From Cyrtobacter comes (GTDB lineage: Bacteria > Pseudomonadota > Alphaproteobacteria > Rickettsiales > Midichloriaceae): a stretch of 6,431 nt of DNA. Both the position numbers and the translations under genes were made by a program. Under the pieces are notes generated by a model that was not told the DNA's origin, made no database searches, and saw nothing but the letters and a program-made list of their open reading frames with translations. Each line of letters begins with the position of its first letter. The first letter of the stretch is position 1. The stretch lies in contig NZ_JARGYT010000070.1 of the NCBI RefSeq assembly GCF_034470605.1, positions 1 to 6,431 on the forward strand. The letters run 5' to 3'. Below are positions 1 through 6,400 of this stretch, one piece after another.

Positions 1-156
1 GATACATCGATACAGCCCTCTTTGAGAGAGTATTTTATTCTTTTGTTCAATCTGCCACATTGTTTGCACCTATACCTTTGCTTGACTATAACCATTCTTG
101 ACCATAGTTTTGTTAGAGCAAAATTTACATCCATTCATAGAGTTGCTCACATTCAT
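1..156 (-). pseudogene. IS1-type transposase, N-terminal zinc-finger part, frameshifted and cut by window edge
   Basis: Read on the minus strand from an ATG at 138 (or in frame at 156), the sequence gives a CxxC motif (MNGCKFCSNKTMVKNGYS). After a one-base frame change near position 80 it continues as KQRYRCKQCGRLNKRIKYSL. Together these form the CxxC...CxxC zinc finger typical of the first part (InsA-like) of IS1-family transposases, whose usual pattern is 'C-x2-C ... KNG ... QRYkCkxCg'. In the first frame the reading stops at a TAG directly after QAKV, so the shift is needed to recover the second half of the finger. The rest of the gene lies beyond the left edge. A programmed frameshift is known in IS1, but there it falls between InsA and InsB rather than inside the finger, so decay is the simpler reading. 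Other transposases with a similar finger are possible. Confidence 0.6.
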
Positions 157-301
157 TCATTGTCATGCTATCACATAACAAAATCTATCCTTTTATGACG
201 ATGCCCTAATTACATATGTTATAACTTTCTTGCGAAAATCTGTATGATGCTGGCATTTTCTTTTGGATTAACTTATTTGTAACTTATCTGTACCCAAATC
301 T
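139..301. other. Junction between two decayed insertion sequences
   Basis: This stretch separates the start of the minus-strand IS1-type gene from the recognisable part of the plus-strand IS630-type gene. It should contain the IS1-type element's end and the missing 5' half of the IS630-type gene, but I could not fix either boundary. Around 244-256 one plus frame reads YDAGI, which could be a worn version of the DExG segment carrying the first catalytic Asp of IS630 transposases; the spacing to the next motif is roughly right, but five residues are too few to claim it. No complete gene, tRNA or clear promoter is visible. Confidence 0.35.
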
Positions 302-672
302 CAACTTAATTTACTATATGAACGAACTAACATTATTGCCGATTTAGTGAATCTGATAGCACCAATGGTTTTTAATGGAACCTGTGACACATTATTATTT
401 AAGACTTAGGTAGAAGAGTTTCTGATGAAAGAGTTAAAATTAGAACAAGTTGTGATTATGGACAACACATCTTTTCATAAATCCAAAAAAACAAGAGAAT
501 TAATATAACCTGTAAAATGCAGTACAATTTTCCTTATTCACCAGATTTGAATCTAATAGATAGATTCTGGGCTAATATGAACAGATGAATTAGAGAGCGA
601 TTAATATTGGCCATTTTACTTATCTCTATGATTTTCTTTAGTTAAATTCTTTCAATATTCAATCTTACTTAC
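302..672 (+). pseudogene. IS630-family DDE transposase, C-terminal half, decayed
   Basis: One plus frame from about 302 reads ERTNIIADLVNLIAPMVFNG, then VVIMDNTSFHKSKKTRELI (the Asp codon at 461-463 is the second catalytic residue of the DDE triad). A change of frame at about 520-532 then gives PYSPDLNLIDRFWANMNR and IRERL. This order (MDNxSFH, then PYSPDLNPIEKFW) is the hallmark of the IS630/Tc1-mariner group. The gene is dead: TAG at 407-409 and TGA at 586-588 sit where Trp is expected, TAA at 506-508 sits where Glu is expected, there is a frameshift, and the catalytic Glu of 'PIE' reads Asp (559-561). A third frame gives HFTYLYDFL up to a stop near 670, resembling the C-terminal tail of these enzymes. 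The first half, with the first catalytic Asp, is missing or unrecognisable. Confidence 0.85.
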
Positions 673-705
673 TATAGCACATCCTATCAAATAGAGGCGC
701 ATATT

Positions 706-780
706 TGTCTACTGACCTACTTGTAGACAGAATGCTTATCTGTAAGTATTCTACTTGATAAAAGCATAGCTTTTTATAAG
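706..780. repeat. Three consecutive hairpin-forming inverted repeats
   Basis: Hairpin 1: TGTCTAC (706-712) pairs with GTAGACA (723-729) across a 10-base loop. Hairpin 2: AGAATGCTTA (729-738) pairs with TAAGTATTCT (743-752), ten pairs including one G-T, with loop TCTG. Hairpin 3: AAAAGC (760-765) pairs with GCTTTT (769-774) across ATA and is extended outwards by CTTG (754-757) against TAAG (777-780), with two mismatches between. They follow one another with almost no spacing. Hairpin 3 has a T run and could weakly act as a terminator on either strand. The function is unknown; a small structured RNA, a palindromic repeat element or the end of a mobile element are all possible. Confidence 0.55.
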
Positions 781-882
781 ATCTTCCAAAAAAGAATACA
801 GATTATGATTTACCATATTTTTCAAGAAGTGTTACATATACAAATTTGGAAGCCTATCAATAAAGAGGTATATAGTGATTTA

Positions 883-913
883 AGCTGAATTAGTATAACA
901 AAGCTAATTAGCT
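883..913. repeat. Inverted repeat (10-bp stem, one bulge)
   Basis: AGCTGAATTAG (883-893) pairs with CTAATTAGCT (904-913) if the G at 887 is bulged, around a 10-base loop. The right half, together with the preceding A and G (902-913), is itself a 12-base perfect palindrome, AGCTAATTAGCT. There is no T tract, so this is not a standard terminator. In such AT-rich DNA part of this could be chance. Confidence 0.4.
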
Positions 914-1091
914 GTAATATAAGCGACACTATCTCTCGCCTCAAATAAAATAGCTATAATTTTGCTAAACTTAACCCAATGATAGCTAAAATATTTTCAA
1001 AGTTAGCACCACTTTACGATGCTTTTGCTATAGCTTATTTGCATAGCACCGAACTAACCATATAACATATATTAGTTGAGGTTAAGAGGGC

Positions 1092-1119
1092 AGAAGCATT
1101 ACGATATGCATTCTTTTTT
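1092..1119 (+). terminator. Terminator-like hairpin with T run, plus strand
   Basis: AGAAGCAT (1092-1099) pairs with ATGC-A-TTCT (1106-1114) with one bulged A, followed directly by six T bases (1114-1119). The shape is that of an intrinsic terminator reading to the right, but the stem has few G-C pairs. No intact plus-strand gene lies upstream, so it would stop only transcription of the decayed region before it enters the fabH end of the minus-strand operon. It could not terminate the minus-strand operon, because no T run follows on that strand. Confidence 0.35.
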
Positions 1120-1188
1120 ATACTCTAAAAATGCCTCAAGCCTCTTCATCCATGCAGTATAAATTCTCGAGATAATTACTCCCAAATT

Positions 1189-1377
1189 CTACTCTTCCCT
1201 TTTAGCGCCTTTTCTTGCACCAGATTCACTATTATTAGGGCTACCACCCATTACAAGCCTATCAACCACTCCAAGCTCTGTTATACTTATTTCCTTAGAT
1301 TGAGAAATTTTCTGAAACATTTTTTTTACTAATATAATATAGGACTTCAATACAAAGCATACTACAATAACATACAA
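1189..1377 (-). CDS. Hypothetical 62-residue protein downstream of fabH
   Basis: I do not recognise this protein. The N-terminus is hydrophobic (YVIVVCFVLKSYIILV, residues 2-17) and could be a single membrane anchor or signal segment. It is followed by a polar half, and the C-terminus is strongly charged and flexible (SESGARKGAKREE). The ATG lies 15 bases after the fabH stop, so co-transcription with rpmF-plsX-fabH is likely. A purine-rich AAGAGA lies about 11 bases before the ATG, inside the fabH end, as a modest ribosome binding site. An internal Met at residue 20 would give a soluble 43-residue version. After the TAG the same frame stays open for another 29 codons to a TAA at 1099-1101. 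It is not IHF-alpha, which I recall after fabH in Rickettsia. It may be a real small gene, a remnant of a longer one, or chance. Confidence 0.4.
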   Translation of the reverse strand: MYVIVVCFVLKSYIILVKKMFQKISQSKEISITELGVVDRLVMGGSPNNSESGARKGAKREE

Positions 1378-1392
1378 AAAAACAGGTATCTC

Positions 1393-2343
1393 TTATGTTT
1401 TTATTATACAAGCTCCCCAAGTCATACCAGCCCCTATTGCAGCAAAAAGAATTGTCTGATCTTTTACATCCTTTTTTCTTGAATGAAGAGCCAGTGGTAT
1501 GGAAGCCGCCGAGGTGTTTGCATGCTCAGATACAGTTGATATAACTTTATGAGCCGGAACCCCCAATACACGAAGAACCGAATCTGTAATTCTTTGATTT
1601 GCTTGGTGCGGTACAATTAGATCTATATCATTTATATGAAGACCTGATAATGAAACTACTTCTAACATCGAGCTAGAAAGTTTGTCTACAGCATTTTTAA
1701 ACACAGCAGGCCCTTGCATATAAAGCTTGGAATTAAAGCTGCCAGATGATACTCCGCCATCCACCTTTAAAATATCAATTAGATCAGGATCTGAATATAT
1801 TTTTGAACAAATAAGACCTCTATCATGCTGCTCCGATCTACTCAAAATCAAAGCCCCTGCCCCATCACCAAAAAGGACGCATGTAGCCCTATCTTCCCAA
1901 TTTATAATTTTTGACATTGCGTCTGCACCTACTATGGCAATATGATTGTACTTACCTGAATTCATCATACTAAAACCAAGCTCTATAGCATAAAGAAACC
2001 CAGCACAGGCAGCCTGTATATCGAATGCAAAACACTTAATCGACGCCTTAATTTTCTTTTGTACAATAACAGCTGTAGATGGCATAATTAGGTCAGGCGT
2101 ACTTGTTGCAACTATTATTCCATCTAGCTCTTTTGGATCTATATTAGCGCTACTAGCCGCGCTTTTTAAAGCCGCAGTGGCCATATCTGATGTTGCTTGG
2201 CCATCACTTAATATATGCCTTTTTTCTATTCCAGTTCGCGAAAGTATCCATTCATTACTGGTATCTATAAAAGATGAAAGGTCATAATTTGTTAAGACCT
2301 TCTCCGGTAGATATCCACCAATACCTGATATCACTACACTCAT
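1393..2343 (-). CDS. fabH: 3-oxoacyl-[ACP] synthase III (KAS III, FabH)
   Basis: FabH condenses acetyl-CoA with malonyl-ACP to give acetoacetyl-ACP, the first condensation of cytosolic type II fatty-acid synthesis. The 316-residue length is normal for the family. The thiolase-fold catalytic triad is complete: Cys113 in DIQAACAGFLYA, His246 in VPHQANQRI and Asn276 in HANTSAASIP. The N-terminal SRTGIEKRH (residues 35-43) and FGDGAGALIL (158-167) are also typical FabH motifs, as is the glycine-rich C-terminal IGAGMTWGA. The ATG overlaps the plsX stop as ATGA, and there is no ribosome binding site of its own, so translation is probably coupled to plsX. No truncation or missing residue is seen, so the enzyme should be active. 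Confidence 0.97.
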   Translation of the reverse strand: MSVVISGIGGYLPEKVLTNYDLSSFIDTSNEWILSRTGIEKRHILSDGQATSDMATAALKSAASSANIDPKELDGIIVATSTPDLIMPSTAVIVQKKIKASIKCFAFDIQAACAGFLYAIELGFSMMNSGKYNHIAIVGADAMSKIINWEDRATCVLFGDGAGALILSRSEQHDRGLICSKIYSDPDLIDILKVDGGVSSGSFNSKLYMQGPAVFKNAVDKLSSSMLEVVSLSGLHINDIDLIVPHQANQRITDSVLRVLGVPAHKVISTVSEHANTSAASIPLALHSRKKDVKDQTILFAAIGAGMTWGACIIKT

Positions 2344-3419
2344 TTATCAAAACCAAAAATTTTAGCAGATGTATGTTTTATCTTATCTAGCATATCAAGG
2401 CCAATTCCACGAGATTCTAAAATTTCAAGTTCTTCGATTATATGTGAATTTACATTATCCTTAGCAAGACTACGCGCAACTTTAATAGCATTAAGAAATC
2501 CAGAAGGATTAGCTCCACCATGACTTTTTACCACAATCCCATTTATTCCTATAAGCATAGCACCATTATTATGATTAGGATCTAATTGCATGAATCTCTC
2601 TCGCAGCTGCTTTCTAAGTAAAAATGCTGCGAGCCTAGCAAGCAGCGTGCTTTTAAATGTATCTTTCACCATATCTAAAATCATCCTCGCAGTTCCTTCA
2701 ATTGCCTTAAGAACAAGATTACCTGAAAATCCATCTGTTACAACCACGTCAGCAATCCCTGCCGCTATATCGTTACCTTCAACAAAACCAACAAAATCCA
2801 ACCCTGATGATTTCAGTATATCAAATACTTCACTTTCCACAGATCTTCCCTTACCCTTTTCTTCACCTACGTTCAATATTCCTATTTTAGGGTTTTCTAT
2901 ACCAAGCACAGCTTTTGCAAAAGAAGCACCCATAACAGCAGATTGAAACATAGAGTTTGCATTAAATTCTATGTTGGCCCCCATATCTAAAAAAACACAT
3001 TTACCTTTTTTGTTAGGAAAAACCCCAGAGATAACAGGCCTCTTTATATGCTTTAATGTACCAAGAATTTGGCGCGACATCATAAATAATACTCCAGTGT
3101 TCCCAGCAGAAATACAGGCATCAGCATAACCATTTTTAACAGATTCAATTGCTCTTCGCATACTAGAATCTGTCAAGTGCCTCAATGCCCGCACAGGACT
3201 ATCTGTATCTAAAATAACACTAGTTGTATGGATAATTTCACAAGAAGAAGGATTAATACAGTACTTAGCGAAGAGATTAGATAAAACCCCACTATCACCA
3301 AATACGTTGAATTTTACGTCCTTATATAATTTTTGTGCAACAGAAATAGCCTCAACAACGCAATTAGGCGCCAAAGCACCACCCATAGCGTCTATACTAA
3401 TAGAAACGCTGTAAGTCAT
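2340..3419 (-). CDS. plsX: Phosphate acyltransferase PlsX (acyl-ACP:phosphate acyltransferase)
   Basis: PlsX converts acyl-ACP and phosphate to acyl-phosphate, the donor that PlsY uses to acylate glycerol-3-phosphate in phospholipid synthesis; it is a peripheral membrane enzyme. The product of 359 residues has the family signatures in order: SIDAMGGALAPN near the N-terminus (7-19), SAGNTGVLF (104-112), FLDMGANIEFNA (143-154), ILNVGEEKGKG (181-191), EGNDIA (214-219), DVVVTDGFSGNLVLKA (224-239) and GINGIVVKSHGGAN (291-304). I chose the ATG at 3419; a TTG directly before it (3422) would add one residue and is nearer to a weak GAGAG site at 3430-3434, so it cannot be excluded. The gene begins 36 bases after the rpmF stop and overlaps fabH by four bases, fitting a single operon. 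Confidence 0.97.
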   Translation of the reverse strand: MTYSVSISIDAMGGALAPNCVVEAISVAQKLYKDVKFNVFGDSGVLSNLFAKYCINPSSCEIIHTTSVILDTDSPVRALRHLTDSSMRRAIESVKNGYADACISAGNTGVLFMMSRQILGTLKHIKRPVISGVFPNKKGKCVFLDMGANIEFNANSMFQSAVMGASFAKAVLGIENPKIGILNVGEEKGKGRSVESEVFDILKSSGLDFVGFVEGNDIAAGIADVVVTDGFSGNLVLKAIEGTARMILDMVKDTFKSTLLARLAAFLLRKQLRERFMQLDPNHNNGAMLIGINGIVVKSHGGANPSGFLNAIKVARSLAKDNVNSHIIEELEILESRGIGLDMLDKIKHTSAKIFGFDK

Positions 3420-3455
3420 CAAAAACTAGCTCTCAACAACTCAAAAAAACCAAGC

Positions 3456-3665
3456 TTATACATCACCCTTCTTAGTCTCCTCAGATTCAGTAGAGGCCTT
3501 AAGCACAAATTTACCATTGTACATTCCATCTTTACGAGAAACGTGATGTGGTAATCTGTATTCACCAGTTTCTTTATCAACCACTACATTCACCGGACTA
3601 ATGGCATCATGAGCTCTTCTCATATTTCTCCTTGACTTAGAAGTACGTTTTTTAGGGACGGCCAT
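3456..3665 (-). CDS. rpmF: 50S ribosomal protein L32
   Basis: L32 is a small protein of the large ribosomal subunit. The 69-residue product begins MAVPKKRTSKSRRNMRRAHD, the highly conserved basic L32 N-terminus, followed by a short region with GEYRLPHHVS. The zinc-binding cysteines found in some L32 proteins are absent, so this is the zinc-independent (C-minus) form common in proteobacteria. The C-terminus (about residues 55-69, ASTESEETKKGDV) is longer and more acidic than in the shortest homologues. The start is the only plausible ATG, with a short GAAG (3670-3673) four bases upstream. The gene is the first of the rpmF-plsX-fabH operon, a conserved association of ribosome and lipid genes. 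Confidence 0.97.
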   Translation of the reverse strand: MAVPKKRTSKSRRNMRRAHDAISPVNVVVDKETGEYRLPHHVSRKDGMYNGKFVLKASTESEETKKGDV

Positions 3666-3699
3666 ATAACTTCAAAATAGTAATAAGAACTAGACTTAT

Positions 3700-3708
3700 A
3701 TTATATCA
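3700..3708 (-). promoter_or_regulatory. Extended -10 promoter for the rpmF operon
   Basis: On the minus strand the sequence reads TGATATAAT, a perfect TATAAT (3700-3705) with the TGn extension, 34 bases before the rpmF ATG. Transcription would start near 3693, leaving a leader of about 28 bases. The -35 position, 17 bases upstream, holds a poor match (TTAGGT), consistent with reliance on the extended -10. It lies in the roughly 100-base gap after the VirB6 gene, so rpmF-plsX-fabH can be expressed separately from the secretion genes. Confidence 0.6.
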
Positions 3709-3765
3709 AGACCTGAAAAGCTACCTAATTTTAATCAAACTTTTATCCAGTCATTTTTAAGTTGA

Positions 3766-6273
3766 CTAACCCCTAGGCTGATCACCTTCCCCAGAACCTC
3801 CACCAGAACCAGAAGATCCTACTGACTTACCGGCAGCTTGAGCGGCCTTGCCAGCCGCCTCACCTGCTGTAGTTGTCCCGCCACTTGCAATACCAGCGGC
3901 TGCAGAACCAGCGGCTGATAGCATCTTGCCTATACTTATGCCACCTAGAGCCATAGAGCCTACATCTTGTACACCAGTTAATATTGCCAAGAAACTACTT
4001 ACAGATGATGAAAAGAGGTAAAATATGAAAGCAAACAGCATAAGCTTTAGTACAGCTAGCATATATGTTGGTATATGTGCTGGCTTTATAATTGTAATTT
4101 TTCCTAAAGGCCCAAGATCTAAATAAGTTGTGATTTTATTACCTATATTTCCCTGCCCTGATTCACATGGATCAGTTTTCGTCACATCTGTTGTAACACA
4201 AAATATTGAATTTACACCCCTACATGCTTCTACCAAGCTTTTTCCAGATCTTAAATCTAGGTCTCCAAAAAATACATGATCAAAAACACTGAGCATCAAA
4301 GCGATAAATGCAAACAGCAATGCTGGATAAAGCGTATATCCAAGTATCATACTAAACCACTTTTGGAATATCTGCTTTGTGTATTCAAAAAGCATAAAGC
4401 AGAATATGATTGGGGAAATTACTACAAGAACGGTTATTATGAATGCAGATAATATTACTATGTGCACAAATTTTAGTATCACCATCATAATCATCACACA
4501 GTATATTAATGATACAATACTGAGTGCAAAACCCAAACTACCAGCAAATATTGCCGCCCCTATTAACCATACAGCTATTAAGCCTACAATGCTATAGCTG
4601 CACGATCCCAGGCTAAGGTAGTTAGCTATTTTACAATCTATTAAATCCCAAGTTGTCATTTTTATAATCCCGGGATAACCGTAAGTATTCTTTACCTTTG
4701 AGCTACCAAAACTTACAGCACTTACAGGCAAATCCCTTTGCCCAATAACTTCACTTCCTAAAAGTTTATAACTACATAAACCAACAGCATCCCATTCATT
4801 ATAAGCCCCCATAAAAAGGCCAGCTATATCTTCAGTTGTTTTTAACAAAGATGGATAAAGGCCCGTTTGTTTACCACCTTGATTATCATACCAAGCACTA
4901 CCAACAGAAAAATATATTACTACTGCAAATTTTACAAAATACATCACTATCTCCCCCTGCTGTGGAGGCTTTGCAGATATTATAATTTTCATCCCTATAA
5001 AACAAACATATAAGGCAAGCACACTATAAACTATCTGCTTTAATCTTTCCTGGACAGTTTGAAAGAAAGGTTTAGTTGTTCCAGAAGAGCTAACTGGATC
5101 TATAAACATCTTTACCAATAAATCCTGTATACATCCAACAACAGTGCTTACAAGATGCAGATCGCTCATTAAAAATCTCTTTGTACCACTTTTTCCTCTA
5201 CCAGTTTCATCAATATTTGGCAGAGCTTCTCCTAAGGATTTAAGATCCGTCCTACCTGTCAAAAAGTGGTAACACCTAGTGCCAGATAAGGATTTTTTAG
5301 TATATTCATCTATTTCTAATTCTTGATTGGGTGGTGGAACATATGTACAACCAACCCTTATAGGAAATAATGTATATGGGGTAGCAACACAGAGCTGCAC
5401 CTTACCAAGTTGTTGTGAAAATCTAAAATATGCATGATAGTGAGCAGGCATCATATACTCCCCATTTTTACCTTTCATAGGATTTAGGATTACCTGACCT
5501 CTAGTAGGAGAGCCCCTACCAGATGGCTGACATCTATCTCTGCCATTGAAGAATCTTGACAGGCCAGACATATAGTTCACAACTACACCGCCTACCATAT
5601 CTTTTTGTGCATATTGATCAGCACCAGCCGCACAGTATGGTGAAGCTGAACCCATATATCCCCATGTAAAACCTACCAATTCAGCATCATGTGGATTATT
5701 AGGATCTAGTGCTTTTCCGCTAACAGGCTCATAATTTGGGTCACAATGGTAAAAAAATGGAATATCTATTGCCGTAAGCGCACTTTTCGCATTATTCACC
5801 ATTACACCACTTCCACTATCTTCACACTTTACGTGCGACCCAGAACTGTCGAGCTTAAAATTCACATACTCATGTGGCGCAACTATGTACGCATTTGAAC
5901 AAATATCTACCATTATTACGTATTCTACACCCATTGCGAGCAGCGCAAAAATGCTGCCAACTGGAAAACTAGAAAGCATCGCTAGATATATAGCACCTCT
6001 AGATGCATTGATGATAAAAGCAGCACCACCAGTTCCACTACCTTTACACGTAGTACCTTTTTTAGATAATATTGTAGGTATACAATTATTGTTTAATGCA
6101 CCATACTCCCAGGGCATTAACGCTTTTCCTGAGGTGAAACAATCATCTAGTTTTCCAAGATATCCAAAAAAACTTGATGTCGGCTGCCTGTTTTCAAACT
6201 CCATCATTGAGTTATAGGCAAAACACACCTTACTGCTAAGAAATAGTGATAAAAGTAACAATATGTATCTCAT
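3766..6273 (-). CDS. virB6: VirB6/TrbL-family type IV secretion inner-membrane protein (large rickettsial form)
   Basis: VirB6 is a polytopic inner-membrane part of the type IV secretion channel. This 835-residue protein starts with a signal peptide (residues 1-19, RYILLLLSLFLSSKVCFA). Hydrophobic segments follow at about 88-123, then a long cysteine-rich exported-looking domain (about 124-400, with Cys at 150, 177, 214, 248, 295, 309 and 334, suggesting disulfides). The TrbL/VirB6 core has membrane segments near 412-432, 441-460, 560-628 (three close together), 645-665 and 734-766. The segment FEYTKQIFQKWFSMILGYTL (629-648) resembles the conserved W-containing motif of the family. The tail (about 785-830) is Ala/Gly/Ser-rich low complexity. 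Ordinary VirB6 is about 300 residues; the long N-terminal extension is typical of Rickettsiales VirB6 paralogues. The ATG overlaps the stop of the upstream gene (ATGA). No other VirB6 copy follows, as rpmF comes next. Confidence 0.85.
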   Translation of the reverse strand: MRYILLLLSLFLSSKVCFAYNSMMEFENRQPTSSFFGYLGKLDDCFTSGKALMPWEYGALNNNCIPTILSKKGTTCKGSGTGGAAFIINASRGAIYLAMLSSFPVGSIFALLAMGVEYVIMVDICSNAYIVAPHEYVNFKLDSSGSHVKCEDSGSGVMVNNAKSALTAIDIPFFYHCDPNYEPVSGKALDPNNPHDAELVGFTWGYMGSASPYCAAGADQYAQKDMVGGVVVNYMSGLSRFFNGRDRCQPSGRGSPTRGQVILNPMKGKNGEYMMPAHYHAYFRFSQQLGKVQLCVATPYTLFPIRVGCTYVPPPNQELEIDEYTKKSLSGTRCYHFLTGRTDLKSLGEALPNIDETGRGKSGTKRFLMSDLHLVSTVVGCIQDLLVKMFIDPVSSSGTTKPFFQTVQERLKQIVYSVLALYVCFIGMKIIISAKPPQQGEIVMYFVKFAVVIYFSVGSAWYDNQGGKQTGLYPSLLKTTEDIAGLFMGAYNEWDAVGLCSYKLLGSEVIGQRDLPVSAVSFGSSKVKNTYGYPGIIKMTTWDLIDCKIANYLSLGSCSYSIVGLIAVWLIGAAIFAGSLGFALSIVSLIYCVMIMMVILKFVHIVILSAFIITVLVVISPIIFCFMLFEYTKQIFQKWFSMILGYTLYPALLFAFIALMLSVFDHVFFGDLDLRSGKSLVEACRGVNSIFCVTTDVTKTDPCESGQGNIGNKITTYLDLGPLGKITIIKPAHIPTYMLAVLKLMLFAFIFYLFSSSVSSFLAILTGVQDVGSMALGGISIGKMLSAAGSAAAGIASGGTTTAGEAAGKAAQAAGKSVGSSGSGGGSGEGDQPRG

Positions 6274-6341
6274 TTGCCCATTTTCGAAACTCGTTTAGAA
6301 AACTCAGGTAACCATATAGAAACATCATCACCTAGGCACTG
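6270..6341 (-). pseudogene. virB4: C-terminal remnant of upstream gene, probably VirB4 ATPase
   Basis: On the minus strand, 23 codons end in TGA at 6270-6272, overlapping the VirB6 start as ATGA. They read GDDVSIWLPEFSKRVSKMGK. A short segment with 'W-L-P-x-F' near the end is what I expect of VirB4/TrbE-type ATPase C-termini, and virB4 directly before virB6 is the usual order in Rickettsiales, so I infer the last residues of VirB4. The frame then meets a TAA (6342-6344), and the sequence beyond looks like a mobile-element end, so the gene seems to have been cut near the CTAG at 6332-6335. With only 20 or so residues the family is not certain, and the rest of virB4 may lie beyond the element. 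Confidence 0.5.
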
Positions 6342-6353
6342 TTAACAAAGGTT

Positions 6354-6382
6354 TTGCCAAATAATGGAAAAGATGCAATATT
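6354..6382 (+). promoter_or_regulatory. Possible promoter for the right-edge gene
   Basis: TTGCCA (6354-6359) is a four-of-six match to the -35 consensus and is followed after 17 bases by AATATT (6377-6382), a four-of-six match to the -10 box. The placement just inside the presumed insertion-sequence end and upstream of a GGAGG site is sensible for a transposase promoter. In AT-rich DNA such matches are frequent, so confidence is low. Confidence 0.25.
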
Positions 6383-6400
6383 ATATTGGAGGCGATAAAT

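Larger units (their letters stand above)
673..1098. other. Gene-free AT-rich stretch with hairpins and a decayed-looking frame
   Basis: I see no intact gene, tRNA or rRNA here. The visible structure is a cluster of three consecutive hairpins (706-780), another inverted repeat at 883-913, and a plus-strand reading frame running from 646 to 1068 with only three internal stops (724, 886, 946). Its last part, from an ATG at 979, reads MIAKIFSKLAPLYDAFAIAY, which looks codon-like but matches nothing I recognise. The stretch may be the residue of a former gene plus the end of the adjacent IS630-type element. Confidence 0.5.

Noticed and set aside
1120..1160. GAGGC repeats (minus strand) followed by TTTTT as a terminator for the fabH operon
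   Set aside because: The two GAGGC copies are direct, not inverted, so no stem forms.
1..1190. tRNA, rRNA or CRISPR array in the gene-poor left part
   Set aside because: No cloverleaf with a T-arm GTTCGA-like motif, no rRNA-like conserved stretch and no regularly spaced repeats were found by eye.
1727..1945. Open plus-strand frame opposite fabH
   Set aside because: It lies entirely within the strongly conserved fabH gene on the other strand, has no recognisable motif and no ribosome binding site; it is a shadow frame.
2590..2946. Open plus-strand frame of 118 codons opposite plsX
   Set aside because: Ser/Pro-rich translation typical of an antisense frame, fully inside plsX, whose motifs are clear on the minus strand.
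3440..3456. T run on the minus strand after the rpmF stop as a terminator
   Set aside because: The preceding AAGCTTGG does not form a proper stem, and plsX follows after 36 bases; more likely an ordinary AT-rich spacer within the operon.
3747..3768. AGTCA/TGACT inverted repeat after the VirB6 stop as a terminator
   Set aside because: Only five pairs around a nine-base A-rich loop and no T run on the minus strand; too weak to call.
5885..6217. Open plus-strand frame of 110 codons opposite the VirB6 N-terminus
   Set aside because: No known motif, and the minus strand carries a signal peptide and membrane segments over the same bases.
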